Shown here one piece after another: positions 47,751 through 56,673 of a stretch of DNA of 64,000 nt (positions are counted from its first letter, which is position 1; the number at the start of each line of letters is the position of its first letter). This DNA is from Hymenobacter jeongseonensis (lineage in GTDB: Bacteria > Bacteroidota > Bacteroidia > Cytophagales > Hymenobacteraceae): contig NZ_JADQDQ010000003.1 of NCBI RefSeq assembly GCF_015694725.1, forward strand, positions 372,001-436,000, read 5' to 3'. The notes beneath the pieces are model-generated. The model did no database searches. It saw only the letters and a list, made by a program, of their open reading frames with translations, and was not told the origin of the DNA. Position numbers and translations under genes: made by a program.

Positions 47751-48897
47751 CTAGCTGGCGTGGGGTGCCGAGTCGTCCCAACGGGTAAGGTGGTACTTAT
47801 TTTGGTACTCTTTGGGCGTCAGGCCGGTTTTTTCTTTGAAAACCCGGTTGAAAGTCGTCATCGAATTGAAGCCCGCTTCCAAAGCCAGCGCCAGCACCGT
47901 GAGACGGCGAGCATCGGCAGTGAGCAAGCGCTGCTTGACTTCGGCCAGACGGTAACCATTCACCACGTCGTGGAAGGATTGCTGCAATCCGGCGTTAATG
48001 GTTTGCGACACCACGTTGGGCGACAAGCCAACGTGGTGGGCCAGGCGGTCGAGCGTGAGGTCAGGGTCGCGGTACAACTGTTACTGCTCTAGGGCTTGCA
48101 CTACCCGCGCCAGGTAGCCAGGGTCGACGACGGGGGCCGGATGGCTGCCCGGGCGAGGTACGGCTTCGCTTGCAGAAGCAGCCGCTCCCTGTGGCTGCCA
48201 TTGCCGGTGCTTGTGCTGGGAAGCGGCTGGCCCGGCGACTAAGCCATCCGCCCAGCGCCAGGGCATACGCGAACACCGGCACCGCCACCGTGGTCAGGTA
48301 AAATTTGGGGGCACCCGGCGGCAGGTACGCCGCATTTACCAGCGGGTCGAGGGCCGCGGCAGCGTAAAAAATGCCCAGGCCGAGCAGTGCAGCCCATTGC
48401 CAGCGCGGGCGCTCCTCGTGCCGGCCCACCAGGCGCAGCGCCACAAACAAGTAGCACATCACCGACAGAATGGCGCCGTAATGCTCCACGTAACGCGTCA
48501 CGGGCTTGTGAACGTTTAGCCAAAACTAGGTCTTTGTGTCGAAGGATTGCAGCGAGATAATCCCATAAAATAGTGCCTGCACCCCTACGGGCACGAAGTG
48601 TGGCCACGCCAAGCGGGGCGACTGCCCGTATTCCACCCGCACGTAGCCCAGCAGCAGCGGCCCGAATCCCCACGAAAAAAATAATGGCGTAAAATACAGC
48701 CAGCGGTGCCGGTAGTACACGCCTGAGCGGCTCAAGAAGTAGTCGGCCACCTGCAACGTCAGTCCCAGCAGCAGCAGGCCAAGCCAACGGTTGCCCGCCC
48801 GCCGGGACCGCGCCACGAGCAGGTACACGCCCGTCGTCAGCCCCTGCACAATGCAGAACAGCCGAAAAACCACCGCCAGGTCAACGTGTACAAACAT
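47751..48897 (-). pseudogene. Broken AraC-type regulator with membrane sensor domain
   Basis: Several pieces make one protein of about 380 aa: a multi-helix membrane N-terminus from ATG 48897, then an AraC helix-turn-helix at the end (LTLDRLAHHVGLSPNVVSQTINAGL and ALEAGFNSMTTFNRVFKEKTGLTPKEY). Three lesions: an in-frame TAG at 48,526-48,528 (after FDTKT, with the frame resuming FWLNVHKP), a frameshift near 48,170-48,230 (frame 48,061 to frame 48,081) and an in-frame TAA at 48,081-48,083 (after VVQALEQ, resuming QLYRDPDL). Membrane-AraC sensors of this kind often control adjacent hydrolase genes, so the serine hydrolase may have lost its regulator. Confidence 0.8.
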
Positions 48898-48957
48898 GGG
48901 AAACCGACAATTGCGCGGGCAATATATATGCCGCTACACACTCCCTTGCTAAAGCCG

Positions 48958-49003
48958 AAACGCCCCGGCGTTGTTGGGCAAGGCCAACCGCGCCGGGGCG
49001 TTT
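48958..49003 (-). terminator. Terminator after hisS
   Basis: aaacgccccggcg (48,958-48,970) pairs with cgccggggcgttt (48,991-49,003); 20-nt loop. The minus-strand gene hisS ends at 49,018. Confidence 0.8.
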
Positions 49004-49017
49004 TGCATCGAAATAGC

Positions 49018-50439
49018 TTACTCCGCCGTCAGTGACTGCACTACTTCGGCCAGCGGCAGCACCTTTTCCTCGCCGGATTTCATGATTTTGATTTTTGCTA
49101 CGCCCGCCGCCAACTCCTCGGGGCCGAGGATGATGACCAGCGGAATGCCCTTGGCGTCGGCGTATTTAAACTGCTTTTGCAGCTTGCTCACATCGGGGTA
49201 CAACTCGCTGGGGATGCCGGCAGCCCGCAGCTGCGCCAGCAGCGGCAGCGCCGCCCGGCCGCTAGCCACATCAAAATGCGTGATGAGGCAACGGGTCGGC
49301 GTCTCGGCCGTGTCGGTAAACAAATCCAGTGCCTCGAGGCAGTCGTAGAGCCGGTCGACGCCAAACGAGAAGCCCACGCCCGACACACCCGGCAGGCCAA
49401 AGCTGCCGGTGAGGTTGTCGTAGCGGCCGCCGCCGCTCACGCTGCCCATCAGGACGTTGTTGATTTTGACTTCAAAAATGCAGCCCGTGTAGTAGGAGAG
49501 GCCCCGCGCCAGGGTAGGGTCAAATTCTAGCCGGTCGAACTGCTTGAAGCCGGAGGCCTGGAGCAAGTCGCGCACGGTGGCCAGTTCGGTGAGGCCGCGG
49601 TAGTTGGCTGGGCCCTCAGTGGTTTCCTCGGTGCCGGGGCGGGCGCCATCCGGTTCCACGCCGGCCGTAACGAAGCCCGCCAGCAGGCGCTCCAACTTCT
49701 CTTCGTCGCTGCCCGCCACGGTTAGCAACTCAAAAAGTGTGTCAATCGTCGGCTCCGAAAACCCGCGTTCCTGTAGCTCTTTTGTCACGCCGTCGCGGCC
49801 AATTTTATCCAGCTTGTCAATGGCTACAAACAAGTCCGACTCGCGGCCTTCGCCACCTAGTGCCTGGTAAATGTTGCGCAATACTCCGCGGTGGTTGATT
49901 TTAATGGTAAAGTCGTGCAGCCCCAAGCCGTTCAGTACTTGGGCCGTCATCAGCACAATTTCGGCTTCGCAGAGCAGCGAGTCGGTGCCCACCACGTCGG
50001 CGTCGCACTGATAAAACTCGCGGTAGCGGCCGCGTTGGGGGCGGTCGGCGCGCCACACGGGCTGCATCTGGTAGCGCTTGAAGGGGAAGGTGAGTGTGCC
50101 GCGGTTCATGGCCACGTAGCGGGCAAAGGGCACGGTGAGGTCGTAGCGCAGGCCTTTCTCGGCTACTTTCGGCAGCAGGGCTTTGCTGCCGATTTCGACG
50201 TCGGCCACCGTTACGTCTTTGGCAAAATCGCCGGAGTTGAGGACTTTAAAGAGAAGCTGGTCGCCTTCGTCGCCGTACTTGCCGGTGAGCACCGAGAGGT
50301 TTTCGAGCGTGGGCGTTTCAAGGGGGGCAAAGCCAAACGACTCGAACGTGCGGCGGATGACGTTGAAAATGTGCTGGCGGCGCGCCACCTGGGCCGGCCC
50401 GAAGTCGCGGGTGCCTTTGGGAATACTGGGTTTTTGCAT
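49018..50439 (-). CDS. hisS: Histidyl-tRNA synthetase
   Basis: 473 aa from ATG 50439 (MQKPSIPKGTRDFGP); the longer frame lacks a sensible leader. Class II features: PKGTRDFGP motif start, GRYREFYQCDADVVG (motif 2), LARGLSYYTGCIFEV near residues 280-295 and GGGRYDNLTGSFG, then GVGFSFGVDRL (motif 3). The C-terminal anticodon-binding domain has VASGRAALPLLAQLRAAGIPSELY and GIPLVIILGPEEL. It charges tRNA-His. Single gene with its own terminator. Confidence 0.94.
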   Translation of the reverse strand: MQKPSIPKGTRDFGPAQVARRQHIFNVIRRTFESFGFAPLETPTLENLSVLTGKYGDEGDQLLFKVLNSGDFAKDVTVADVEIGSKALLPKVAEKGLRYDLTVPFARYVAMNRGTLTFPFKRYQMQPVWRADRPQRGRYREFYQCDADVVGTDSLLCEAEIVLMTAQVLNGLGLHDFTIKINHRGVLRNIYQALGGEGRESDLFVAIDKLDKIGRDGVTKELQERGFSEPTIDTLFELLTVAGSDEEKLERLLAGFVTAGVEPDGARPGTEETTEGPANYRGLTELATVRDLLQASGFKQFDRLEFDPTLARGLSYYTGCIFEVKINNVLMGSVSGGGRYDNLTGSFGLPGVSGVGFSFGVDRLYDCLEALDLFTDTAETPTRCLITHFDVASGRAALPLLAQLRAAGIPSELYPDVSKLQKQFKYADAKGIPLVIILGPEELAAGVAKIKIMKSGEEKVLPLAEVVQSLTAE

Positions 50440-50533
50440 GACGGGGCAAAGGTAGGCAGTCATCAGAACGAAAACGCCGCGCTTTGCGGAGATGAGAAGC
50501 ATGCTGCTTGTAACAGGACGCCACTTTCCAAGG

Positions 50534-50572
50534 AACAGCCCCGCCGCCGGACGAACCGACGACGGGGCTGTT
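50534..50572 (-). terminator. Terminator after the TonB-plug receptor
   Basis: aacagccccgccg (50,534-50,546) pairs with cgacggggctgtt (50,560-50,572), one mismatch, on the minus strand after the gene end at 50,624. Confidence 0.8.
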
Positions 50573-50623
50573 TGCAGAAAAGAAGGAGAGAAAAGCGGGG
50601 TGGCAATCGAAAACTTAACTAAC

Positions 50624-53173
50624 TCAGCCGCCGAACCCGCCACCGCCCTGAGGCGCGGCCTCGATGCGGCCTGGCTTGGCCTTGCTGGCGCCGATGTACC
50701 AGGTGAAGCCCAGCCAGCCCACGCGGGTTTCGTCTTTGGCGTAGCGGTAGCTGCGCAGGGCGTCGGTCTCGATTTCGCTGCGGTACTTCAGCGTGTTGAA
50801 CACATCGGAAACGCGGAGCGTGAGGGCAGCGCGGTCCGAGAACAGGCGCTGGCGCAGGGCCAGGTCCACCGACCCTTGGGCCAACTGCCGGCCCTGGGCC
50901 GTGAGCGAGGCCGAGCGCATGTTTCCGCTCAGCTGCATTTCCAAAGTAGGGCGGATGGTGAAGTTGTTGTTCAGCCGCACGGAGCCCACCAGAGCTTGGC
51001 GGTTGTTGCCGAAAGCGTTAGCGGCAATCTGGGCGCGGTAGATGCTCGTGCTGGCATTCAGGCGCCACCACTTGGCGATGGGCTGGTTGAGGCTGAACTC
51101 GGCGCCGATGTTGGTGATGGTGCCGTTGTTGTCGAACGTTTCGGCGGTGACAAGGCCGGCATTGGCACCGGCGAGGCGGGTAGCTGTGGTGTCGATGAAG
51201 CGCAGGCGCTGGATGGAGTTGGTGGTGATGCGGGTGAAGGCCGTGCTGGTGATGGTGGCGGAACCCAGGCTCATCTGGTGGCCCAGCTCAATGTTGTGGC
51301 TGAATTCGGCTTGCAAGCGGGGGTTGCCGAGGCGGTAGCTGCGCGGGTCTTGGTAGATGGCCAGCGGCAGCTGCTGCATGAAGTTGGGACGGTTGAGGCG
51401 GCGGGCGTAGCTCAGCTGCAGGCGGTTCTGGCCGGGCTCCTTGCCAAACTCCCGGCTGAGGTTAGCCGAGGGGAAGAAGTTCAGGTAATCTTGGTCGAGG
51501 CTGCCGCGCTGGGCGATGCCCACGCCGCCTTCCACCGTGCCGCTGATGCGGGTGTACTCCGAGCGCAGGCCGAGCTGCGTGCTCCATTTCTTGCCCAGCG
51601 GCCGCTGAACGGTTACGTAAGCCGCGGGCACCACCTGCTCGAACGTGTAGGTGAGCGAGCGAGCGGGGTCGTCCTGGAAGCTATTAGGGGCGGTTTCGCT
51701 GTTGGCGTAGCCGAATTTGTTGAAGCCTTGATTGGCTTGGCGTTCGAACTTCGCGCCCATTTCGAGGCGGCCTTTGCCTTCGGCGAAGGGGTGGGTGTAG
51801 TCAATCTTGCCAAACTGAATGTTGGCCAGCACGTCGAGCTGCTGCCGGGTGCCGGGCTGTGGCACCTGCGCCGAGCCTGGCTCCGCAAACTGCCGCTGCA
51901 CCACCGGCACCGTGGCATCGATGCGCACGCCGCCCAGGTTGGCCGTCAGCTCGCGGCCTTTGTGGTCCGACCACGTACGGCGATAGTCGCTGCCGTACTC
52001 AAGGATTTTCACGTTCACGTCCAGGTCCTGCCGGCCCCGGACACGCTGCACCGGGCCATTGTTGGTTTGCTGGGTCAGGTTCTGGCCTTCGCCCTCCAGG
52101 TTTTCCTCCGTGCCGGGCGACACGCTGAAGCTCAGGTTTTGATTTTTGGGCAGGTCCAGCTGTACACCTACTTCCACCGAGTGGTTGCGGTGAGTCTCGC
52201 GGCCCACGCCGGTTTGGGTGGTGCGCACGGTTTGGGGTTTCTCCGCGGTGCCCAGCAAGGCGGTTTGTTCCGAGTTGCCGCGGCTGCCGTAGGTTACGTC
52301 GCGGCCATTGTAGCTCGCCGACCACGTGGCTTTGCCCACCTTGCGGGTCAGGTTCAGGTTGCCGCTGTATTTGTCTTTGGTGCCCAGGTTGAACGCCGCC
52401 GTACCGTTGGTGCCGTTCTTGGTTTCCTTCTTGGTAATGAGGTTGATAACCCCGCCGCCACCCGAGGCGTCGTACTTGGCCGAAGGGTTGGTGATGACTT
52501 CCACCTGGGCAATGCGCGAGGCCGGAATCTGGTCGAGGCGTGGGCCGCCCGCGCCGCCGCCGTTGCCGGTGCCAGCGGGTTTGCCGTCAATTAGAATGGT
52601 GAGGTTGGACGAGCCGCGCATGGTGACCGTGCCGTTCACGTCTACGTTCACCGAAGGCACGTTTTGCAGCACGTTGGCTGCCGTGCCGCCCACGCTGCCG
52701 AGGTCTTTTTCCACGTTAATCACGCGCTTGCCCAGTTCCTCCACCACGGTGGCTTTCTGGCCTGTCACCACCACTTCGCTGAGCTTGGTGGCCGAGGCGG
52801 CCGTCATTTTCAGGCCCATGAAGCTGAGGCTGGGAGCGGCTTCCGTCAGGGTGAAGCGGCGGCGTAGGGCCTTGTAGTTCAGGTCCTGTACCCGCATGAG
52901 GTAGGTGCCCAGCGGGAGCGAAGCGGTTTTGAACGTGCCCTGCTCGGTGGTTTGGGCCACGGCTACAAACGTGGAGTCAGCGGCTCGGAGGAAGATGACA
53001 TCGGAAAAAGGGACGGCGTGGCCGTTGCTTTCTTCCACCAGGCTGCCGCTTACGCTGCCTGGTCCGGCGGTTTGGGCCATGGCGCCCAAGGGTAGAAGGA
53101 AGGAAGCAAATGCCAACCCACGCAGGGCGCGGCCAAAGCGAGAAAGGGTAATGCGAGTGACGAGAATTTTCAT
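50624..53173 (-). CDS. TonB-dependent receptor-like outer-membrane protein
   Basis: 849 aa. A signal peptide (residues about 1-33) is followed by a carboxypeptidase-regulatory-like domain (residues about 40-110, SVSGSLVEESNGHAVPFSDV), a plug domain (EVVVTGQKATVVEELGKRVINVEKDL, then VLQNVPSVNVDVNGTVTMRGSSNLTILIDG, then VITNPSAKYDASGGGGVINLITK) and an outer-membrane barrel to the end with aromatic final strand (FTWYIGAS). The C-terminus QGGGGFGG is unusual. It resembles the OMP_b-brl_3 group more than SusC. Substrate unknown. A good TTG-19-TACTTTTG promoter is 178 nt upstream. Confidence 0.85.
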   Translation of the reverse strand: MKILVTRITLSRFGRALRGLAFASFLLPLGAMAQTAGPGSVSGSLVEESNGHAVPFSDVIFLRAADSTFVAVAQTTEQGTFKTASLPLGTYLMRVQDLNYKALRRRFTLTEAAPSLSFMGLKMTAASATKLSEVVVTGQKATVVEELGKRVINVEKDLGSVGGTAANVLQNVPSVNVDVNGTVTMRGSSNLTILIDGKPAGTGNGGGAGGPRLDQIPASRIAQVEVITNPSAKYDASGGGGVINLITKKETKNGTNGTAAFNLGTKDKYSGNLNLTRKVGKATWSASYNGRDVTYGSRGNSEQTALLGTAEKPQTVRTTQTGVGRETHRNHSVEVGVQLDLPKNQNLSFSVSPGTEENLEGEGQNLTQQTNNGPVQRVRGRQDLDVNVKILEYGSDYRRTWSDHKGRELTANLGGVRIDATVPVVQRQFAEPGSAQVPQPGTRQQLDVLANIQFGKIDYTHPFAEGKGRLEMGAKFERQANQGFNKFGYANSETAPNSFQDDPARSLTYTFEQVVPAAYVTVQRPLGKKWSTQLGLRSEYTRISGTVEGGVGIAQRGSLDQDYLNFFPSANLSREFGKEPGQNRLQLSYARRLNRPNFMQQLPLAIYQDPRSYRLGNPRLQAEFSHNIELGHQMSLGSATITSTAFTRITTNSIQRLRFIDTTATRLAGANAGLVTAETFDNNGTITNIGAEFSLNQPIAKWWRLNASTSIYRAQIAANAFGNNRQALVGSVRLNNNFTIRPTLEMQLSGNMRSASLTAQGRQLAQGSVDLALRQRLFSDRAALTLRVSDVFNTLKYRSEIETDALRSYRYAKDETRVGWLGFTWYIGASKAKPGRIEAAPQGGGGFGG

Positions 53174-53350
53174 GGTGCAGAGGTGAGATGTGAGGGGGCG
53201 AGCGAGCTAATCAGGTCGTCCGGCGGCCGCGGTTCCGCTAGAGAGGTGAGTTGCTCGGCCGCCCGTTCTCCGGTGAGTGAGGGGGAAGCAGCAGGGGTAG
53301 CGGGCCATCTTTGGTACACGCTAAGCACAGCTACTAGGCTTTGAACAGAA

Positions 53351-53380
53351 CAAAAGTAAAGCAGGTACTTTGTAACGCAA
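53351..53380 (-). promoter_or_regulatory. Receptor promoter
   Basis: TTG (53,380-53,378), 19 nt, TACTTTTG (53,358-53,351) on the minus strand: a good -33/-7 pair. Confidence 0.6.
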
Positions 53381-53577
53381 GGTACTGTTTCAAAATATTT
53401 TCAATAAGCTACGCTTTGCGATTTGTTAATAACTGATTATTAGCTTGTAACGCGAATAAAAAAATATTCAACGTTCCTGTGGCTCTGGCTTTTAAGCCTT
53501 GTGCGCTCGGTATTTCAGATGCGGCGCACGGTTTTCAGGTTGCCTGATTAGTTGATTTATTTACTAAAAGCCAAAAA
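53381..53577. other. AT-rich intergenic DNA
   Basis: No gene. Rich in A and T (TTTTCAATAAGC etc.); apart from the receptor promoter and the terminator at 53,578, I see nothing. Confidence 0.4.
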
Positions 53578-53602
53578 AAGCCCTGGCTGGAGACCAGGGC
53601 TT
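53578..53602 (-). terminator. Terminator after the MORN gene
   Basis: aagccctgg (53,578-53,586) pairs with ccagggctt (53,594-53,602), 7-nt loop, followed on the minus strand by a seven-T run. Confidence 0.8.
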
Positions 53603-53628
53603 AGAGGAAAATTGCTAAAAAATGAATT

Positions 53629-53710
53629 GTCATGCTGCTCCTCGCGAAGCATCTTTAACATTCTCACGACTCGTTCCGCGGGGAGAGGATGCTTCCTTCG
53701 TCAGCATGAC
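53629..53710. repeat. REP-like inverted element, copy 2
   Basis: gtcatgctg (53,629-53,637) and inverse cagcatgac (53,702-53,710) frame an 82-bp unit with inner arms gcgaagcatctt and gaggatgcttc. Related to the element at 44,165. Confidence 0.6.
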
Positions 53711-53770
53711 AGAAGAAGGTGGCCGTTCCGAAGATGAAAGATTCTACTCCTGCTACCAGCAGTTGCTTGA

Positions 53771-55228
53771 CTACTTGCGCTTGGGTGCAGGTTTGGGGGC
53801 GAGCTTGGGCTTGGCGGCCGCTTTTTTCACTGGGTCCACCAATTCACCGTTCCGGTAGGTCACGGAGCGGGCTTCGGTTTTGCCGTCCTCTTTGAAGTAG
53901 GTCCACACGCCGCTTTGCTTGCCGTTGCGGTACTGGCCGCTCACGGCCACGGTGCCGTCCTCCCGCAGTTCCCGGAAGGGGCCCAGCAGCACGCTGCGTA
54001 CGTAGGTGGTTTCCTTGTGCAGCTTGCCCGAGGGATAGAATTCCTGCGCCACGCCAGCCATGTACCCGTTCAGGAAAGGCTGGCGACTCTGCACGTCGCC
54101 GTTCTCAAAATACGTAATCCGGTCGCCCAGCAAGCGGCCGGTGGGGCCGTAGGTTTCGGCCTTGCGCGGGGTTTTGCCATCGGGGTAAAACTCCTTCCAG
54201 GTACCGGCGGGCTTGTTATTCTTGTACTGCACTTCGGCCTGGGCCAGCCTGCCCGCCGCGTTGTGGAAGCGCGTGATTTTGCGGTCGCGCCCGTTGTTGC
54301 TGTAGTCAATTTCCTCACGCAGGTTGCCGTTCTCGAAGTATTCCAGGGCGTTGCCGGTGGGCACGCCGGCGCGGTATGTCATCTTGGTTTTCACCTGCCC
54401 ACTCTCGTAGTAGCTGGTCGAAGCGCCGTCGAGGTTGTTGGTGCCGGTGGGCGGGGCCACGCGCTTGGTGAGGTCGTCGCCGAGTGGGTTTTTCACCGGG
54501 CGCTGCACCAGCGGGGCAGGGGCGTAGGTGCTTTCGGTCTGGAGTTTGCCGCTCTGGTAGTAGCTGCGGTAGCGCCCGCGGCCGTTTTTGTCGGCCAATA
54601 CTTCATTTTCAATCTGGCCGTTGGGGTAATACGTTTTGTACGGCCCCGACAAGAGCCCGCGCGTGAAGACGCCCTCGCTCTGCACCGCGCCGTTGGGGTA
54701 AAAGAACTTCACCGCCCCATTGGGCTGCCCGTCCACGTAGCTGATTTCGGCTTGGGTCTTGCCGTCGGGGTACAGCGCTTTGAGCGCGCCATTGGGTTGG
54801 CCTTTCGTGAGCGTGGTGCGCAGCTTCACTTCCCCACTGGGGTGATAAAACGTTAGCTCACCGTTGGGCTCGTCGTTTTCAAACAGACCTTCCTGCGCCA
54901 CTTTGCCGTTGTCATAGTACGTTTTGAACGGGCCCTGGCGAATGCCGTCGCGGTAAGTCGTTTCCAGTCGGCGGTTGCCGGTGGGGTGGAATTCCACATA
55001 CGCAGAGTCGCGCTTGCCCTGCGTGAAACTGGTTTGCTGCTCCAGCTTGCCGTTGCGGTAAAAGCGCTTGTAGGTGCCTTGGGGCACGGTATCGGCCGCC
55101 ACCAGCGCGGTGTATACTTCCCGCTTGTTTACTTTGGTTGAGTCATAAAACGTCGTGAAACGACGCACTTTCTGGCTGTGCGAAGGCAACGCCAGCAGCA
55201 ACAGAAAAAAAGGCACTAGGTATTTCAT
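53771..55228 (-). CDS. Exported MORN-repeat protein
   Basis: 485 aa. A signal peptide (FFLLLLALPSHS) is followed by about 14 MORN-like repeats, recognisable as G-x-x-x-x-YYPNGK / FYPDGK units such as GPYKTYYPNGQIENE and GTWKEFYPDGKTPRK, with a variable PAPLVQRPV linker. It ends in a Lys/Pro-rich tail. These repeat proteins are widespread in Bacteroidota, with roles in cell-surface organisation or, in smaller versions, as antitoxin-like proteins; none can be assigned here. The gene has its own terminator. Confidence 0.8.
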   Translation of the reverse strand: MKYLVPFFLLLLALPSHSQKVRRFTTFYDSTKVNKREVYTALVAADTVPQGTYKRFYRNGKLEQQTSFTQGKRDSAYVEFHPTGNRRLETTYRDGIRQGPFKTYYDNGKVAQEGLFENDEPNGELTFYHPSGEVKLRTTLTKGQPNGALKALYPDGKTQAEISYVDGQPNGAVKFFYPNGAVQSEGVFTRGLLSGPYKTYYPNGQIENEVLADKNGRGRYRSYYQSGKLQTESTYAPAPLVQRPVKNPLGDDLTKRVAPPTGTNNLDGASTSYYESGQVKTKMTYRAGVPTGNALEYFENGNLREEIDYSNNGRDRKITRFHNAAGRLAQAEVQYKNNKPAGTWKEFYPDGKTPRKAETYGPTGRLLGDRITYFENGDVQSRQPFLNGYMAGVAQEFYPSGKLHKETTYVRSVLLGPFRELREDGTVAVSGQYRNGKQSGVWTYFKEDGKTEARSVTYRNGELVDPVKKAAAKPKLAPKPAPKRK

Positions 55229-55295
55229 AGGCGAAAGAACGCAGAAAATGATTTTTCCGTGCGAAGGGTGGGGCAGCTAAAATTCGAGCCAAAAA

Positions 55296-55322
55296 AAGCC
55301 CCGCCGATATTCGACAGGGCTT
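55296..55322 (-). terminator. Terminator after the thiolase gene
   Basis: aagccccgccga and tcgacagggctt pair with one or two mismatches, flanked by A- and T-runs. It sits between the MORN and thiolase genes. Confidence 0.65.
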
Positions 55323-55346
55323 TTTTTGTTGCTAACCAGCGGAAAA

Positions 55347-56531
55347 CTAGAACCGCTCCACCACAATGGCGCTGGCGCCGCCGCCGCCGTTGCAAATGCC
55401 GGTGACACCAATTTTGCCGCCTTCATTTTTCAACACGTTCATCAGGGTGGTCACGATGCGCGCCCCGGAAGCGCCCAGCGGGTGGCCGAGGCTGACGGCG
55501 CCGCCGTAGGCATTCACCTTGGTGCCTTCCAGGTTCAGCAGCTTGTTATTAGCCAAGCTAACCACCGAGAAAGCTTCGTTGATTTCGTAAAAATCCACAT
55601 CAGCGGCCGTCTTGCCGGCGTGCTTCAGGGCCTTCGGAATGGCCAGCGCGGGCGAAGTGGTGAACCACTCCGGCGCCTGCTCGGCATCGGCGAAGCCCAG
55701 AATGCGGCCGATGGGGGTGAGGCCCAGCGCGTCAGCTTTCTCGCGGCTCATCAGCAGCACGGCGGCGGCGCCGTCGTTCAAGGTTGAGGCGTTGGCAGCC
55801 GTCACGGTGCCACCTTCTTTGATGAAGGCGGGCTTCAGGCCGGGCACTTTGGTGAAATCCACTTTGAGGTACTCCTCGTCGTCCTCAATCACCGTGGTTT
55901 TGCCGCGGCTTTCGATGGTCACCGGCACAATTTCGTCTTTCTTTTTGCCGGCCTTGGCGGCCGCGGCGCTGCGGGTGTAGCTCTCGATGGCAAAAGCGTC
56001 CTGCTGCTCGCGGGTGATGCCCATTTCCTTGGCAGTGTTCTCGGCGGCATTGCCCATGGCGTAGTCGTGGTAGGGGTCCCAGAGGCCGTCGCGCACGAGG
56101 CCGTCAATCATCTGGCCGTGGCCATACTTAGCGCCAAAACGGGCTTTGTCGAGGTAGTACGGCACGTTGCTCATGCTTTCCATGCCGCCGGCCAAAATCA
56201 CATCGGCCTGCCCCAGCATGATGGCCTGGGAAGCAAACATGATGGCCTTCGAGCCCGAAGCACACACTTTGTTCACCGTGGTGCACTCCACGGTATCGGG
56301 CAAGCCGGCTTTTTTGGCAGCCTGGCGGGCCGGGGCTTGGCCCAGGTTGGCCGAAATCACGTTGCCCATAATCACCTGCTCAACTTCCGAGGCGGCCACG
56401 CCGGCTTTCTCCAGCGCACCTTTCAAGGCTATGGCGCCCAACTCGATAGCCGACAGCGACGCGAGTGCTCCGCCAAATGAGCCAATCGGCGTGCGAACGG
56501 CAGATATAATGACAACTTCCTTGGTTTGCAT
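55347..56531 (-). CDS. Acetyl-CoA acetyltransferase (thiolase)
   Basis: 394 aa from ATG 56531. Catalytic Cys is Cys90 in NKVCASGSKAI; the conserved His is in AVSLGHPLGASGAR, and the second Cys in VTGICNGGGGAS. Other hallmarks: SAVRTPIGSFGG, GGMESMSNVPYY and NEAFSVV. It joins two acetyl-CoA molecules or cleaves acetoacetyl-CoA, in fatty-acid or ketone metabolism. The longer frame adds 12 residues from an upstream ATG but starts the same; ATG 56531 is closer to the family. A TACTTTTG -7 lies at 56,576-56,583. Confidence 0.92.
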   Translation of the reverse strand: MQTKEVVIISAVRTPIGSFGGALASLSAIELGAIALKGALEKAGVAASEVEQVIMGNVISANLGQAPARQAAKKAGLPDTVECTTVNKVCASGSKAIMFASQAIMLGQADVILAGGMESMSNVPYYLDKARFGAKYGHGQMIDGLVRDGLWDPYHDYAMGNAAENTAKEMGITREQQDAFAIESYTRSAAAAKAGKKKDEIVPVTIESRGKTTVIEDDEEYLKVDFTKVPGLKPAFIKEGGTVTAANASTLNDGAAAVLLMSREKADALGLTPIGRILGFADAEQAPEWFTTSPALAIPKALKHAGKTAADVDFYEINEAFSVVSLANNKLLNLEGTKVNAYGGAVSLGHPLGASGARIVTTLMNVLKNEGGKIGVTGICNGGGGASAIVVERF

Positions 56532-56575
56532 ACGGGGTATGTTAAAAGTGTTGGGTGGGAGGTTCAATCAGGCCG

Positions 56576-56583
56576 CAAAAGTA
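56576..56583 (-). promoter_or_regulatory. Thiolase -7 element
   Basis: TACTTTTG on the minus strand, 44 nt upstream of ATG. Confidence 0.5.
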
Positions 56584-56673
56584 CGGATTTACAACCCCCG
56601 AAACAGTAGCGAGCCTAACGGACGTTCGCAACCTTTAGTTGGCGGCCTAATGTCTTCAGTGCGAAAAGCCAAA

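Noticed and set aside
50492-52594. 700-aa plus-strand open frame
   Set aside because: Antisense to the TonB-plug receptor. High GC and codon bias give long false frames; the receptor has plug and barrel motifs in the other strand.
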